From Alphaproteobacteria bacterium (lineage in GTDB: Bacteria > Pseudomonadota > Alphaproteobacteria > Rhodobacterales > Rhodobacteraceae): a stretch of 64,000 nt of DNA. Where the stretch lies: contig JAUHVK010000005.1 of the NCBI GenBank assembly GCA_030425145.1, forward strand, positions 1-64,000, in the 5' to 3' direction. The notes under the pieces were generated by a model. That model was not told the DNA's origin. It did no database searches and worked only from the letters and a program-made list of their open reading frames with translations. Below are positions 26,077-35,062 of this stretch, in pieces (the stretch's first letter is position 1; every line of letters starts with the position of its first letter). A program made the position numbers and the translations under genes.

Positions 26077-27185
26077 GCGATGCAACAACCAATGCAACTC
26101 AAGGTCACCTGCTGGGCCGGACTCAGGTCGAAGATCTGTTTATCGTACCTGCCTTCGCGCTCGTGGCGGCGCTGATCATCGGCACGGTGGTCATGCTGGC
26201 AACAGGTGTCACTCTGTCCACCATCGGTCAGTCATATGTGGCTCTGCTGCGCGGCTCGGTCGGGTCGGTGAACGCGGTGTCCGAAACCCTGACCGCCGCC
26301 TTGCCCCTGATCCTTGCGGGGTTGGGGCTCGCCCTCGGGTTCAGGGCCGGGTTGTTCAACATCGGGGCCGAAGGACAGATCATCATGGGCGGCCTGGCCG
26401 CTGTAGTGGCTGGCGTCGCGCTTGGTGATCTTCCCAAAGTGTTTGCGCTTCCCGGTGCGCTGGCCGCCGGTGCCTTGGTTGGCGCATTCTACGCAAGTAT
26501 CGCCGGGTGGCTGAAAGCGGCTACGGGTGCGCATGAGGTCATCTCGACTATCATGCTGAACCTGATCTCCTACCGTCTTCTCGATTATCTCCTCCGCACA
26601 CCGTTGATTCAGAAAGAAGGTCGCGCTGACCCCATTTCCAAATCAGTGCCTGACGCGGCGGAACTGCCAAAGCTACTGACCTTCATCGACGTCAACCTGC
26701 GGCTCCATGCCGGAATTTTTCTGACGCTTGTCATGGTGTTTGTGGCCTATTGGCTTCTGTTTCGGAGTAAGCTGGGTTTCGAATTCCGCGCGAGTGGCGA
26801 GAACCCGATTGCGGCCCGCGTGGCCGGGATGAACGCGAGTCTGACGATCGTATTGGCGATGGCCATTGCCGGATCCCTCGCCGGTCTGGCGGGTGCAAAT
26901 CAGACGCTTGGCGTGCTTGACCGCGCGACACCCGGCTTTTCTGCCGGCATTGGGTTTGACGCGATCGCGGTGGCCCTGCTTGGGCGATCACATCCCATCG
27001 GTGTGCTTTTTGCGGGTCTGCTTTTTGGAGCGCTGGAAGCGGGCGGGAGGCAGATGCAGGTGGATGCGGGGGTGAGCATTGATCTTATCGGGATCATCCA
27101 GTCGCTTGTCATCGTGTTCATCGCCGCGCCGCTGCTGGTCAAAGCCATATTCCCTTGGGGTTTCAAAAGGAGCGGAACGCCATGA
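26073..27185 (+). CDS. Nucleoside ABC transporter permease (NupP/YufP-like)
   Basis: A 370-residue membrane protein of the branched-chain/BMP permease superfamily (about ten helices). It has GLGLALGFRAGLFNIGAEGQIIMGG near residue 90 and the cytoplasmic coupling stretch EFRASGENPIAARVAGMN near 240. The start overlaps the ATPase stop as ATGA. It forms one half of the membrane channel with the next gene product. Confidence 0.94.
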   Translation: MSDATTNATQGHLLGRTQVEDLFIVPAFALVAALIIGTVVMLATGVTLSTIGQSYVALLRGSVGSVNAVSETLTAALPLILAGLGLALGFRAGLFNIGAEGQIIMGGLAAVVAGVALGDLPKVFALPGALAAGALVGAFYASIAGWLKAATGAHEVISTIMLNLISYRLLDYLLRTPLIQKEGRADPISKSVPDAAELPKLLTFIDVNLRLHAGIFLTLVMVFVAYWLLFRSKLGFEFRASGENPIAARVAGMNASLTIVLAMAIAGSLAGLAGANQTLGVLDRATPGFSAGIGFDAIAVALLGRSHPIGVLFAGLLFGALEAGGRQMQVDAGVSIDLIGIIQSLVIVFIAAPLLVKAIFPWGFKRSGTP

Positions 27186-28423
27186 CCGTGCTTCTTGACA
27201 AGGCTCGCCAAAGGCAAACTCAGGTGACGGGTTTCATTCTGCTTGCGCTCGCGCTCCTTCTTGCGCTGTTCCTCGCGCCGGGGGCGGTGGGTGACGCCAC
27301 ATTCCGATTGTCCCGGCCCAATGACGTTTGGCCGGTACCCAACCTCATCGTGCCCGGCGGCGTCTTTGTATATGTTGCGTCGGCTTTCATGGCGTTTCTT
27401 GGCGTACGTCTTTTCCTGAGTGGAGGTGCAAAATGGGCCCCTCTGATCCTCGGGATTGGCCTTGCTGTGGCCGTGGCGGCGTTCCTCGTCTGGGCGACGG
27501 CGGGCAAGTCCTTTTCCCTTACCGGGATGTTGCAGGCCAGCCTCGTTCGCGCAGTGCCAATCGCGCTTGGTGGATTGGCGGGCGTTCTGTCCGAACGTGT
27601 TGCAGTTGTGAACATCGGTATCGAGGGAATGCTGCTGGCCGGGGCGTTCACCGGAGCACTCGTCGGGTCGCTTGCGGGTGGTCTCGCCGGTCTGGCCGCC
27701 GCAGTGGCGGTTGGGGGTGTGTTCGGATTTGCACTTGCGGCGCTGGTTGTGACCTACCGGATGGACCAGATCATTGCAGGGGTTTTCATCAATCTCTTTG
27801 TTCTTGGCGTGACCAGTTACGTCTCAAGTCAGGTCTTCCAGGAATACCGCGCGTTGAACAATGCGCCGGTGTTCCGTGCCATCGAAATCCCGATCCTCAG
27901 CGATCTGCCGGTCATTGGTCCGGTACTGTTCAGCCAGAACATCTTTGTCTACGGCGCTTTTATACTTGCGGGTATCGCAACTTATTACCTGTTCCACACA
28001 CGCCACGGGCTTCGGGCGCGGGCAGTGGGTGAACACCCCAGAGCGGCGGATACGTTGGGGATCAATGTCTACCGGACACGCTACATAAACGTCACCGTCG
28101 CGGGTATGGTCGCTGGATTTGGCGGGGCATGGTTCACATTGGGCTCGGTTGGCCGCTTTGACGAAGGTATGACCGGGGGCAGGGGGTTCATCGGCCTTGC
28201 CGCGATGATCTTTGGACGCTGGCACCCGGTTGGAGCACTGCTTGCCGCTCTGGTCTTCGGATTTGCGGATTCGCTTCAGCAGAAACTCGCGCTTCTCGGC
28301 ACGCCGATCCCGTCGGAGTTCCTTGCCATGGCACCCTATATTGCAACGATTGTCGTCGTAGCAGGTGTGGTCGGGCGCGCCCGGGCACCGGCGGCTGATG
28401 GTAAGCCTTATGTCAAAGAGTGA
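27182..28423 (+). CDS. Nucleoside ABC transporter permease (NupQ/YufQ-like)
   Basis: A 413-residue permease with the paralogous signature SERVAVVNIGIEGMLLAGAFTG and the coupling helix LRARAVGEHPRAADTLGIN. The ATG at 27182 overlaps the previous stop as ATGA. An in-frame ATG upstream at 27155 lies inside the preceding gene. The N-terminal about 100 residues add helices compared with the shorter partner. The 3' end overlaps the start of the following kinase gene by 14 nt, showing that this operon continues into that gene. Confidence 0.93.
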   Translation: MTVLLDKARQRQTQVTGFILLALALLLALFLAPGAVGDATFRLSRPNDVWPVPNLIVPGGVFVYVASAFMAFLGVRLFLSGGAKWAPLILGIGLAVAVAAFLVWATAGKSFSLTGMLQASLVRAVPIALGGLAGVLSERVAVVNIGIEGMLLAGAFTGALVGSLAGGLAGLAAAVAVGGVFGFALAALVVTYRMDQIIAGVFINLFVLGVTSYVSSQVFQEYRALNNAPVFRAIEIPILSDLPVIGPVLFSQNIFVYGAFILAGIATYYLFHTRHGLRARAVGEHPRAADTLGINVYRTRYINVTVAGMVAGFGGAWFTLGSVGRFDEGMTGGRGFIGLAAMIFGRWHPVGALLAALVFGFADSLQQKLALLGTPIPSEFLAMAPYIATIVVVAGVVGRARAPAADGKPYVKE

Positions 28424-29462
28424 TTTGGTTGCAGAAGTCGAGCAGCTCCTATCAGTACAATCGACCGTCGAAATCAAGGAAACATCGAAATCGTGGGTCT
28501 TTCTGACGGAAGACCGGGTCTACAAACTAAAAAAACAGATCCGGGACGAGTTGCAGGACCTGACGCCGCTTCGCGCACGACACGATAATGCCTTGTCGGA
28601 GGTCGATCTCAACCGCCGCCTGGCACCGGACACTTACACTGGTGTGGTGCGCCTGGGTCGTCAGGCGCGCGATGGGCTGGTCATCGACGATCCGGAGGCT
28701 GAGACCATCGACTGGCTGGTCGAAATGCGCCGCTTGCCGCAAGATCAAATGCTTGACGTCCTGATCGCAGACGGTGCGTCCCGGCAGGAATTGAGCAAGG
28801 GCATTTTGAGACTGGTCCCAATTCTGACCGGGTTTTACCAAACGGCACCAGCCACGAGACTGACTGCATCCGAGTTAATGACGGTGCTGGAAAGCCAGAT
28901 TTCCTTAGCACGCGACGTTCTGCTAAACTCTGCTTTTGCCCAGTATCATGGTGTCGCGACCGAGGTAATTGGCAAGATTGAAGCCTTATGGCCAGACATC
29001 AATGTAGAGTTTCAGAAGCGCGTTGACGCGGGCGCATTTGTGGAAGGTCACGGAGACCTGCGGCCCGAACATATCTGCTTGACCAAAAGCCCGGTCATCT
29101 ATGATTGTCTCGAATTCAACCGGACGCTGCGACTTGTCGATCCGTACAGCGAGCTTTCGTTTTTCGGGCTCGAATGTACCGTGTTTGGTGCCGATTGGAT
29201 TGGTCCGTTTCTCATGAACGCGCTAGAGCCCGATCTTGGTCCACGACCGGGGGGTTTTCTCATGGCCGTTTACGAGGCATACCACGCCGTAATGCGCGCG
29301 CGGCTTTGTCTGGCGCATCTGCTTCAGGAGCACCCGAGAACGCCGAAGAAATGGCCACCGCTTGGGACCTCCTATCTTGAGATCGCCAAGCGCCGGCTGG
29401 ATCAGGCCTGCATCAACTCCAGAAGCCGGGACGCGAGAGCGGGGATGCCGGAGACGATGTGA
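28410..29462 (+). CDS. Aminoglycoside-phosphotransferase-like kinase of unknown substrate
   Basis: A 350-residue APH-fold protein: SWVFLTEDRVYKLKKQ (ATP-binding lysine region), then GAFVEGHGDLRPEHICL (catalytic Asp in the Brenner loop) and VIYDCLEFNRTLRLVDPYSELSF (metal-binding Asp). It resembles the first domain of the fused kinase at 17301 but lacks the ATPase half. It is translationally linked to the nucleoside transporter (14-nt overlap), so phosphorylation of an imported nucleoside-like compound is possible, though unproven. Its 3' end runs 61 nt into the convergent PRPP synthetase gene. Confidence 0.85.
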   Translation: MSKSDLVAEVEQLLSVQSTVEIKETSKSWVFLTEDRVYKLKKQIRDELQDLTPLRARHDNALSEVDLNRRLAPDTYTGVVRLGRQARDGLVIDDPEAETIDWLVEMRRLPQDQMLDVLIADGASRQELSKGILRLVPILTGFYQTAPATRLTASELMTVLESQISLARDVLLNSAFAQYHGVATEVIGKIEALWPDINVEFQKRVDAGAFVEGHGDLRPEHICLTKSPVIYDCLEFNRTLRLVDPYSELSFFGLECTVFGADWIGPFLMNALEPDLGPRPGGFLMAVYEAYHAVMRARLCLAHLLQEHPRTPKKWPPLGTSYLEIAKRRLDQACINSRSRDARAGMPETM

Positions 29463-30337
29463 GCGCCGGTGGCGCGCGCTGTCGAAACGCTGTCGCTGAC
29501 CATGACGCGCGACAATTCCGGTGTTTCAAATAGAGTTTCCGAGCCTTGCGCAAAAAGCCCATGCGCCGCAACGGCCACGCACTCATACGCCCCAAACTCC
29601 AGCGCGGCGCGGGCGGCGGAAAGGAGTGTGCCACCCGAAACAATCATGTCATCGACAATGATCACACGCTTGCCTGCGACATCCCCCGCAAACGCACCAC
29701 TCGTGCGGATACCGCCGCTGCGGCGTTTGTCGCGGAAGGCGAATTCCACGGGCTCACCGAGTTCGGTTTCCAGTGCTTCGCGAAACAGTTGCGCGCGCTT
29801 GATTCCGCCGGGGTCGGGCGACATCACGCAAAGCGGTTTGTCGGCAAGGTCTCTTGCGATCTCACCGACAAAGACTGTCGCCATCTCCAGATGCAGGGTT
29901 TCACACCGAAACGCGTTTTGGAACGCCATCACGTTATGGGCTTCAAGTGTCATCAGACGGTCGCAACCGGTGGCTTCGATTATCTGCGCCACATAGCGCA
30001 GCGTCAGCGGGTCAAAGGGTTTTGTCCGGCGGTCCTTGCGTCCGTAACAGAGATACGGGCAGATCACGGTGATCCGTGCCGCTCCGTGGTCCCGCAGCAC
30101 TGACATGAAGAACAGAAGGCGACACAGGCGGTCATGTACCGAAAGCCCATCAGCGCTGTGAAGCGATTGAACAACGTAAATATCAGCGTCGCGAACTGGT
30201 GTGAGGGGCCGTAGTTTGAACTCGCCATCTTCAAATGATCGCACCTCAAGTGGCGCAAGCGTCGTGTTCAAAGCCTGTGCAAGCGGCGCACCTATGTCGT
30301 GGGCTTCCGGAAGGGCGAAAAGCAGCATGACACTCAC
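29402..30337 (-). CDS. Ribose-phosphate pyrophosphokinase (PRPP synthetase family)
   Basis: A 311-residue enzyme of the Prs family: FEDGEFKLRPLTPVRDADIYVVQSL at the N-terminus, ICPYLCYGRKDRRTKPFDPLT (ATP loop), VMSPDPGGIKRA, and the PRPP loop VIIVDDMIVSGGTLLSAA. It makes PRPP from ribose 5-phosphate and ATP. Sequence details such as the CYGRKDRR motif suggest an accessory class rather than the main housekeeping Prs. The GTG start overlaps the stop of the upstream phosphoribosyltransferase gene (GTGA), giving tight coupling. An ATG 9 nt further in is the alternative. Confidence 0.9.
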   Translation of the reverse strand: MSVMLLFALPEAHDIGAPLAQALNTTLAPLEVRSFEDGEFKLRPLTPVRDADIYVVQSLHSADGLSVHDRLCRLLFFMSVLRDHGAARITVICPYLCYGRKDRRTKPFDPLTLRYVAQIIEATGCDRLMTLEAHNVMAFQNAFRCETLHLEMATVFVGEIARDLADKPLCVMSPDPGGIKRAQLFREALETELGEPVEFAFRDKRRSGGIRTSGAFAGDVAGKRVIIVDDMIVSGGTLLSAARAALEFGAYECVAVAAHGLFAQGSETLFETPELSRVMVSDSVSTARATGAHIVSGIPALASRLLELMQA

Positions 30338-31002
30338 GCGGCACCATGCGGTGCAAAGCGATCCACGGTTTGACGTACAGTGGCGTCATCGACCTGGGGA
30401 AAGCTGCGATAAGCCCCGCCGACGGCGCCGAAAAACTGCAAGTCGCTGAGGCAGATCACAGTGTCGACCAACCCGTCGAGATCCCGTTCAAGACTGGTCG
30501 GCCCGACGGGCAAGGCCACAATGATGCGCGCCGGTTCTTCGCCCCGAAGAGCGGCAAGCGACGCACGAAGTGTTGCACCCGTAGCAACGCCGTCATCAAC
30601 CACAACAACCGTCTTGCCTTTGATGGGCAACGGCGCGCGGCCCTCCAAATAGGTTTTGCGCCGTCGTTCGATTTCGGGAAGCAGATCTCGTCCCATCGCC
30701 TCAACTTCGGCACGCGATAACCGGTGATGCCTGGCAATCGCGTCATTTACCACAAATCGCGGGGTGGCACCGTCCGTCACCGCGCCAAGCGCAAGCTCCG
30801 GATGGCCGGGGGTTCCGATCTTGCGAACAAGGATGAGATCAAGGGGCAGATTGTGCGCTTCGCAAATCTCAGCAGCCACCGGAACGCCACCACGGGGCAA
30901 GGCCAGAACAACGGTTTCATCCGGATCAAGAGGCGGAAGAGCCACAGCCAATTGCTGACCCGCGTCAACGCGGTCTCGGAATATCAGGGGGTTTCCGGCC
31001 AT
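30334..31002 (-). CDS. Phosphoribosyltransferase-family protein
   Basis: A 222-residue type I PRTase. FRDRVDAGQQLA leads to LALPRGGVPVAAEI, and the PRPP-binding signature VVVVDDGVATGATLRASLAAL lies near residue 130. It is of the ComF/YbdM-like erm-associated class, whose substrate is unknown. A TTGAT-AATT-CTCAA box lies 46 nt upstream. Since the PRPP synthetase gene overlaps its stop, enzyme and PRPP supply are made together, pointing to base or nucleoside salvage. The specific base cannot be read. Confidence 0.9.
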   Translation of the reverse strand: MAGNPLIFRDRVDAGQQLAVALPPLDPDETVVLALPRGGVPVAAEICEAHNLPLDLILVRKIGTPGHPELALGAVTDGATPRFVVNDAIARHHRLSRAEVEAMGRDLLPEIERRRKTYLEGRAPLPIKGKTVVVVDDGVATGATLRASLAALRGEEPARIIVALPVGPTSLERDLDGLVDTVICLSDLQFFGAVGGAYRSFPQVDDATVRQTVDRFAPHGAA

Positions 31003-31048
31003 GGCTCATCCTTCAGAAACAAATTAGGCTGCGATTCAGTGCACAGCC

Positions 31049-31062
31049 TTGATAATTCTCAA
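31049..31062. promoter_or_regulatory. FNR/FixK-type box upstream of the PRTase-PRPP synthetase operon
   Basis: TTGATAATTCTCAA (TTGAT-N4-CTCAA) ends 46 nt before the minus-strand start at 31002. It has the same half-site variant and nearly the same spacing as the box before the M50 protease gene. Confidence 0.68.
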
Positions 31063-31072
31063 TGCAAAACCG

Positions 31073-31759
31073 TCAGGGCAGGTCGCGCAAGTCGAGGCTG
31101 AAATCCTCGTTCACCCGGTAGACTTTCTTGTTCGGAATCTCGTCCCAAACATCGAATTGCGTGACGGGCTCAGAGGCAAATTCAACCGCGCGGTAGCTTC
31201 GCTTTGGTTCATCGTGCACATGTGGTTTCTTGCAGATCGGGCACTCGAACGCGTGGTCGCGAAAAAGATGCACGAGGCTTCTGTTGTATCGCGATCCCAC
31301 CATCTGCTCACCATCCGTGAGAACAATGTTCAAGCCGGGCCGCGCATCCGGGTCGATGGCATCGACCCATGCGATGATCTGTGACAGCCCGCGTTGCACA
31401 ATCTCCAGAAGCCCATGTTCCGGATGACGCAGAAAGAGGCTCATCAGGTAGCGAAAGATGTGTTCGCTATCGGTCTGCCCCTCAACACCATTGCGGTGGA
31501 TTGGGTCCATCGATTCGAGCAATGCATGTCTGAACTCATCAAAATGCGGCACAGTGCCGTTATGGGCAAAGATTCAGCGCCCATAGTGAAACGGATGAGT
31601 GTTTTCGATGCTTATGGGACCAACCGTAGCGCGGCGCACGTGGGCGACGACGGTCTTTGCATAGACCTTCGACGCCTTTTGACTGAAATGTCCTCCGTGA
31701 AATGCCGCCCATATTTGTCTTTCGATGGCCGAGATCCGGGCTTGCCTTGAACCAATGCT
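31073..31759 (-). pseudogene. Class II glutamine amidotransferase, broken by two stops and N-truncated
   Basis: The minus-strand frame reads the body of a YafJ-like Ntn-type glutamine amidotransferase: KTVVAHVRRATVG, then ENTHPFHYGR, a TGA at 31574-31576, and on through IFAHNGTVPHFDEF to GVEGQTDSEHIFRYLM and the natural end at 31073. Family members have Trp (TGG) where the TGA stands. Further upstream a TAG (31760-31762) interrupts the same frame. The N-terminal segment with the catalytic Cys (MCR...) is missing beyond it. A GTG just after the TGA (31552) could start a 159-residue fragment, but it would lack the active site. This is a clear pseudogene unless the assembly is wrong. Confidence 0.82.
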
Positions 31760-32047
31760 CTACCGGTCAGGGATGTCGCACGAGGGCATCGTCATTGTGG
31801 CCCCGCCGACATCCGACGCGGACCCACAAGTCACGCTAATGGCCATGGCAGACAGTCAGAAAAGAGCGGAGCACATGATGGAAACCGCCGTCAAACGGCT
31901 TCAATTGTGAAAGGGACCGCCATGCACAAGAATTCCAATCAATCCCGGTTTCGCCACCGTCACCGCTGGGTCTTGGCCTCTTCCCAGTACCTGTCATCCC
32001 AAACTGTCGGTTGGCTAACGCTTCGGCGTCCGAAACTTTCGGTCAGG

Positions 32048-32061
32048 TTGATTGATCTCAA
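32048..32061. promoter_or_regulatory. FNR/FixK-type box upstream of pfkB
   Basis: TTGATTGATCTCAA (TTGAT-N4-CTCAA) ends 36 nt before the proposed pfkB ATG at 32098. It is one mismatch from the consensus and has the same CTCAA half as two other boxes of this region. Confidence 0.62.
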
Positions 32062-32097
32062 TTGCAGCGTGCCTCTATGGGCGCATTCTGTAGTTCA

Positions 32098-33063
32098 ATG
32101 AAAACGCAAGCCATCTCCGAGATCCTGACGGTCACCCTTAACCCTGCATTGGATTACGCCACGACGGTTCCGAGGATCGTCGCAAATCGAAAGCTCTACT
32201 GCGGACCAGCCCGGGTTGATCCGGGTGGTGGTGGTGTGAATGTTGCGCGGGCTGTTGGCAGGCTGGGCGGAATGGCGACCGCGCTTGTTGTCACCGGCGG
32301 TGCCACCGGGAAAAAACTGATGACACTGCTGTCAACTGAACCCGGCGTTCGCACCGTGCCGTTTGAGGTGGCGGGAGAAACGCGTTTCAGCTTTGCGGCA
32401 ACCGATGATGAAACCGGCGATCAGCAACGCTTCAGCCTTCCCGGCGAGGCTCTGACGGCGATGGAGCGCACCAATCTCCTGAAAGCCATTAAAGACGCCA
32501 CGCCCCGCGATGGTCTGGTAGTGTTGAGTGGAGGTATCGCGCCGGGGCTGCCCGACGACTTTCTCAAGAGAATTCAATCCAAAATCCGTTCAAGGTCGCC
32601 GCGAATTGTTGTGGATACCTCGCGCGCGCCGCTGCGGTCCCTGATCGAAACTCCTATCGCGCCGCTGTTTCTTCTCAGGGTGGACCAGAAAGAAGCCGCT
32701 CAGGCCGCGCAGCATTCCATGGACACCTTGGCAGACAGTCTGTTGTTTGCGCGCACTCTTGTTGCGCGTAGCGTCGCGCATCATGTCGTGACAGGACGTG
32801 GTGCCGAAGGATCGCTTATGGTGACGCCAGACCGGGCCTTTCTTTGCCACGCACCTCAGGTCCCCGTCAAAAGCAAGATTGGGGCAGGGGATGCGCTTGT
32901 CGGCGCCATGGTTCTGGCCTTTGCGCGCCACGACCCGCCCGAACAGGCCCTGAAATGGGGTGTCGCCGCCGCAAGCGCGACGGTTGGTACAGAAGGAACC
33001 GCGCTTTGCGACCTCGAAACTGTGACGGCGCTGTTGCACGACTGCTATATTGAAGCGATCTGA
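32098..33063 (+). CDS. pfkB: PfkB-family sugar kinase, probable 6-phosphofructokinase II / 1-phosphofructokinase
   Basis: A 321-residue ribokinase-fold enzyme. It opens ILTVTLNPALDYAT and has PGGGGVNVARAVGRLG (sugar site), then the C-terminal anion-hole motif KIGAGDALVGAMVLAFA with the catalytic Asp. The N-terminus is characteristic of the Pfk-2/LacC/FruK branch, which phosphorylates fructose 6-phosphate, tagatose 6-phosphate or fructose 1-phosphate. The ATG at 32098 has no strong ribosome site. In-frame alternatives are an ATG at 32077 and a TTG at 32062. An FNR-type box just upstream suggests induction when oxygen is low, when glycolytic flux would matter. Confidence 0.87.
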   Translation: MKTQAISEILTVTLNPALDYATTVPRIVANRKLYCGPARVDPGGGGVNVARAVGRLGGMATALVVTGGATGKKLMTLLSTEPGVRTVPFEVAGETRFSFAATDDETGDQQRFSLPGEALTAMERTNLLKAIKDATPRDGLVVLSGGIAPGLPDDFLKRIQSKIRSRSPRIVVDTSRAPLRSLIETPIAPLFLLRVDQKEAAQAAQHSMDTLADSLLFARTLVARSVAHHVVTGRGAEGSLMVTPDRAFLCHAPQVPVKSKIGAGDALVGAMVLAFARHDPPEQALKWGVAAASATVGTEGTALCDLETVTALLHDCYIEAI

Positions 33064-33086
33064 AATTATGAGGCGGGCTAGCTGAG

Positions 33087-34868
33087 ATGGGTCTCGAGGT
33101 CGCGTTTGTCATTGTCCTGTTGTCAGTCGCTATCATAGCGATTTCTCTGGAATTGGTCGCCGTCGACGTAATGGCGCTGGCCTTGCTGGTCGCGGTGGTT
33201 GCAACGGGCATCCTTCCGGTCGACGCCGCGCTGTCGGGTTTTTCCAGCGAGGTCGTGATCATCCTCGGGTCAGTATTTGTATTGGCTGGGACAATGACCC
33301 GGGCGGAACTTCCCGAAGAGGTGGCAGAGGCCCTGATGAAGGCCACAGGCAAAGGAGAACGCTCCGGTCTTGCGATGGTCATGGGTGTCTCGGCTGCGCT
33401 TTCGATGTTGCTCAGCAACACCAGCACAAGCTCTGTCCTGACCCCTGCCGTTCTGCAATACGCGAAACGCTCGGGCACCAGTGCAAGCCGCCTGCTCATG
33501 CCAATGGCATTCGCGTCGCTTATGGGTGGGACAATGGTGCTTATCGGCACCTCCACCAACCTGTCGGCCAGCGGTATGATCACCGGGCTTGGGATGGAGC
33601 CATACGCGTTTTTTGAATTCTTTGTCGTAGGTGGGGTCGTCACCCTTTCCGGGATCGCCTTCATGGTTCTGATCGGACGACACCTGATCCCCGACCGGCG
33701 GCCGCTCGATCTGGTGGAAGATTACGGCATGAGCGGATACCTCGCCGTTCTGAAATTTGGTGACGGTTCCGAGTCTGAACGCACGCAAATAGAAGATCTG
33801 GATCTTGCAGCGCTGGAATTGGAGCCGCTGGCGGTTATTCGCAACAATATCCGACTTGCCGCCAATCCATTGCGCCAGCTGCGCCACGGGGATCGTTTGA
33901 TCGTTCGGGGAACTGTAGACGGGCTGTTGCGGGCGAAGGACGACAAGCGCTTTGACATCGAAACGGATTCTGAACGCGACAACCAGGGTGTGCGGCCCGA
34001 CGATGCCGGACTCGGTGAAGCGGTCGTCATGCCCCATTCCCGCCTCGTCGGACAGCTGCTTGGACGCACCACGTTCTTTCGCCGCCGCCGGTTGAAGGTT
34101 CTGGCCGTCCACCGAAAAGGGCGCGCCTTCGCGGCCAAACTTAGCAATCTGCAACTTCAGGCCGGGGACGTGCTTCTGGTGCAAGGGGCGACCGAAGATC
34201 TCGAAAACCTTAGAGGGAATCCCGATTTGTGGGGTCTGGCGGCGGTCGAAGCGCCGAGACCCACCCTCGTACAGGGGTTTATTGCAGCAGGCTTGCTGGC
34301 ACTGAGCGTCGTCCTGTCGGGGTTTGGTCTATTGCCGCTTTCTATCGCGTTGCTTGCCTCTTGCCTGATCCTCATCTTTGGCGGGATCGTATCTGCACAA
34401 GACGCGTACCGGATGATTGACTGGCGTCTGCTTGTCATGATTGCCAGCATGACGGGCTTTGGACTGGCGATCTTTGAGACCGGCGCGGCCAGTCTGGTGG
34501 CAAATCTGATCGTCGATTGGGTTGCCCCTTTTGGAGTCACGGCCAGCCTGCTGGCACTTGGCGTTGTAACGATTGCGTTGACCCAGCCCATGTCAAACGC
34601 GGCTGCGGTTCTGACCGTGGTTCCGGTGGCCGTGTCGACGGCTGGCATACTTGGCATCGATCCCCGTCCTGCCGTGGTTATGGTGACGCTTGCCGGCTCT
34701 CTCTCGTTCATCGCGCCACTCGAACCGGCGTTGATGATCGTCTACGGGCCGGGGCGATACCGCTTCGTGGATTTTGTCCGGGTGGGAGGACCGTTAACGC
34801 TGCTGACTTTGGGCGTTCTGGTTTATCTTGTTCCGGTGATCTGGCCTCTCCATCCGGCATCTTTCTAG
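33087..34868 (+). CDS. SLC13-family permease with two TrkA-C (RCK C-terminal) domains
   Basis: A 593-residue inner-membrane protein. The first membrane half (about 1-205) holds SNTSTSSVLTPAVLQYAKRSG and the substrate-site segment GGTMVLIGTSTNLSASGM (the S-N-T-like signature). Two soluble TrkA-C modules occupy about 210-390 (GDRLIVRGTVDGLL, AGDVLLVQGATEDL). The second membrane half has TQPMSNAAAVLTVVPVA. Members move dicarboxylates, sulfate or other anions with Na+. The substrate here is unknown. It starts 24 nt after pfkB and may be cotranscribed. Confidence 0.92.
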   Translation: MGLEVAFVIVLLSVAIIAISLELVAVDVMALALLVAVVATGILPVDAALSGFSSEVVIILGSVFVLAGTMTRAELPEEVAEALMKATGKGERSGLAMVMGVSAALSMLLSNTSTSSVLTPAVLQYAKRSGTSASRLLMPMAFASLMGGTMVLIGTSTNLSASGMITGLGMEPYAFFEFFVVGGVVTLSGIAFMVLIGRHLIPDRRPLDLVEDYGMSGYLAVLKFGDGSESERTQIEDLDLAALELEPLAVIRNNIRLAANPLRQLRHGDRLIVRGTVDGLLRAKDDKRFDIETDSERDNQGVRPDDAGLGEAVVMPHSRLVGQLLGRTTFFRRRRLKVLAVHRKGRAFAAKLSNLQLQAGDVLLVQGATEDLENLRGNPDLWGLAAVEAPRPTLVQGFIAAGLLALSVVLSGFGLLPLSIALLASCLILIFGGIVSAQDAYRMIDWRLLVMIASMTGFGLAIFETGAASLVANLIVDWVAPFGVTASLLALGVVTIALTQPMSNAAAVLTVVPVAVSTAGILGIDPRPAVVMVTLAGSLSFIAPLEPALMIVYGPGRYRFVDFVRVGGPLTLLTLGVLVYLVPVIWPLHPASF

Positions 34869-34895
34869 CTTCAGGCCCAAGGACCAGATCGGCAA

Positions 34896-34909
34896 TTGAG
34901 GTCGCTCAA
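34896..34909. promoter_or_regulatory. FNR-like palindrome upstream of the Host_attach-family gene
   Basis: TTGAGGTCGCTCAA (TTGAG-N4-CTCAA) is a perfect palindrome, extended by AAT/ATT on its flanks (34894-34911). Both half sites carry the G/C variant. It lies 153 nt before the ATG at 35063, further than the other boxes, so an intervening leader or a different regulator is possible. Confidence 0.5.
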
Positions 34910-35062
34910 TTGCTCTGTTCCGCCAACCGCTATGGTCAACGCATCGACCAATGATGTGGGTACTTATGACCAAACCCGGGGGCCTTTCAAAGGCAGTCGC
35001 GCTGTCCGCGGGCATGAACCGCTCCGGTCGCAAAATGTCCCTCAGAACAAGGAGAGCGAGAC

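Noticed and set aside
31725-31910. Short plus-strand frame (61 codons) over the amidotransferase remnant's upstream side
   Set aside because: No recognisable motif and no good ribosome site. It overlaps the pseudogene antisense. It might be the tail of another lost gene, but I cannot support that.
31907-32101. Possible small gene before pfkB
   Set aside because: Arg/Ser-rich translation without family resemblance. It runs through the FNR-type box.
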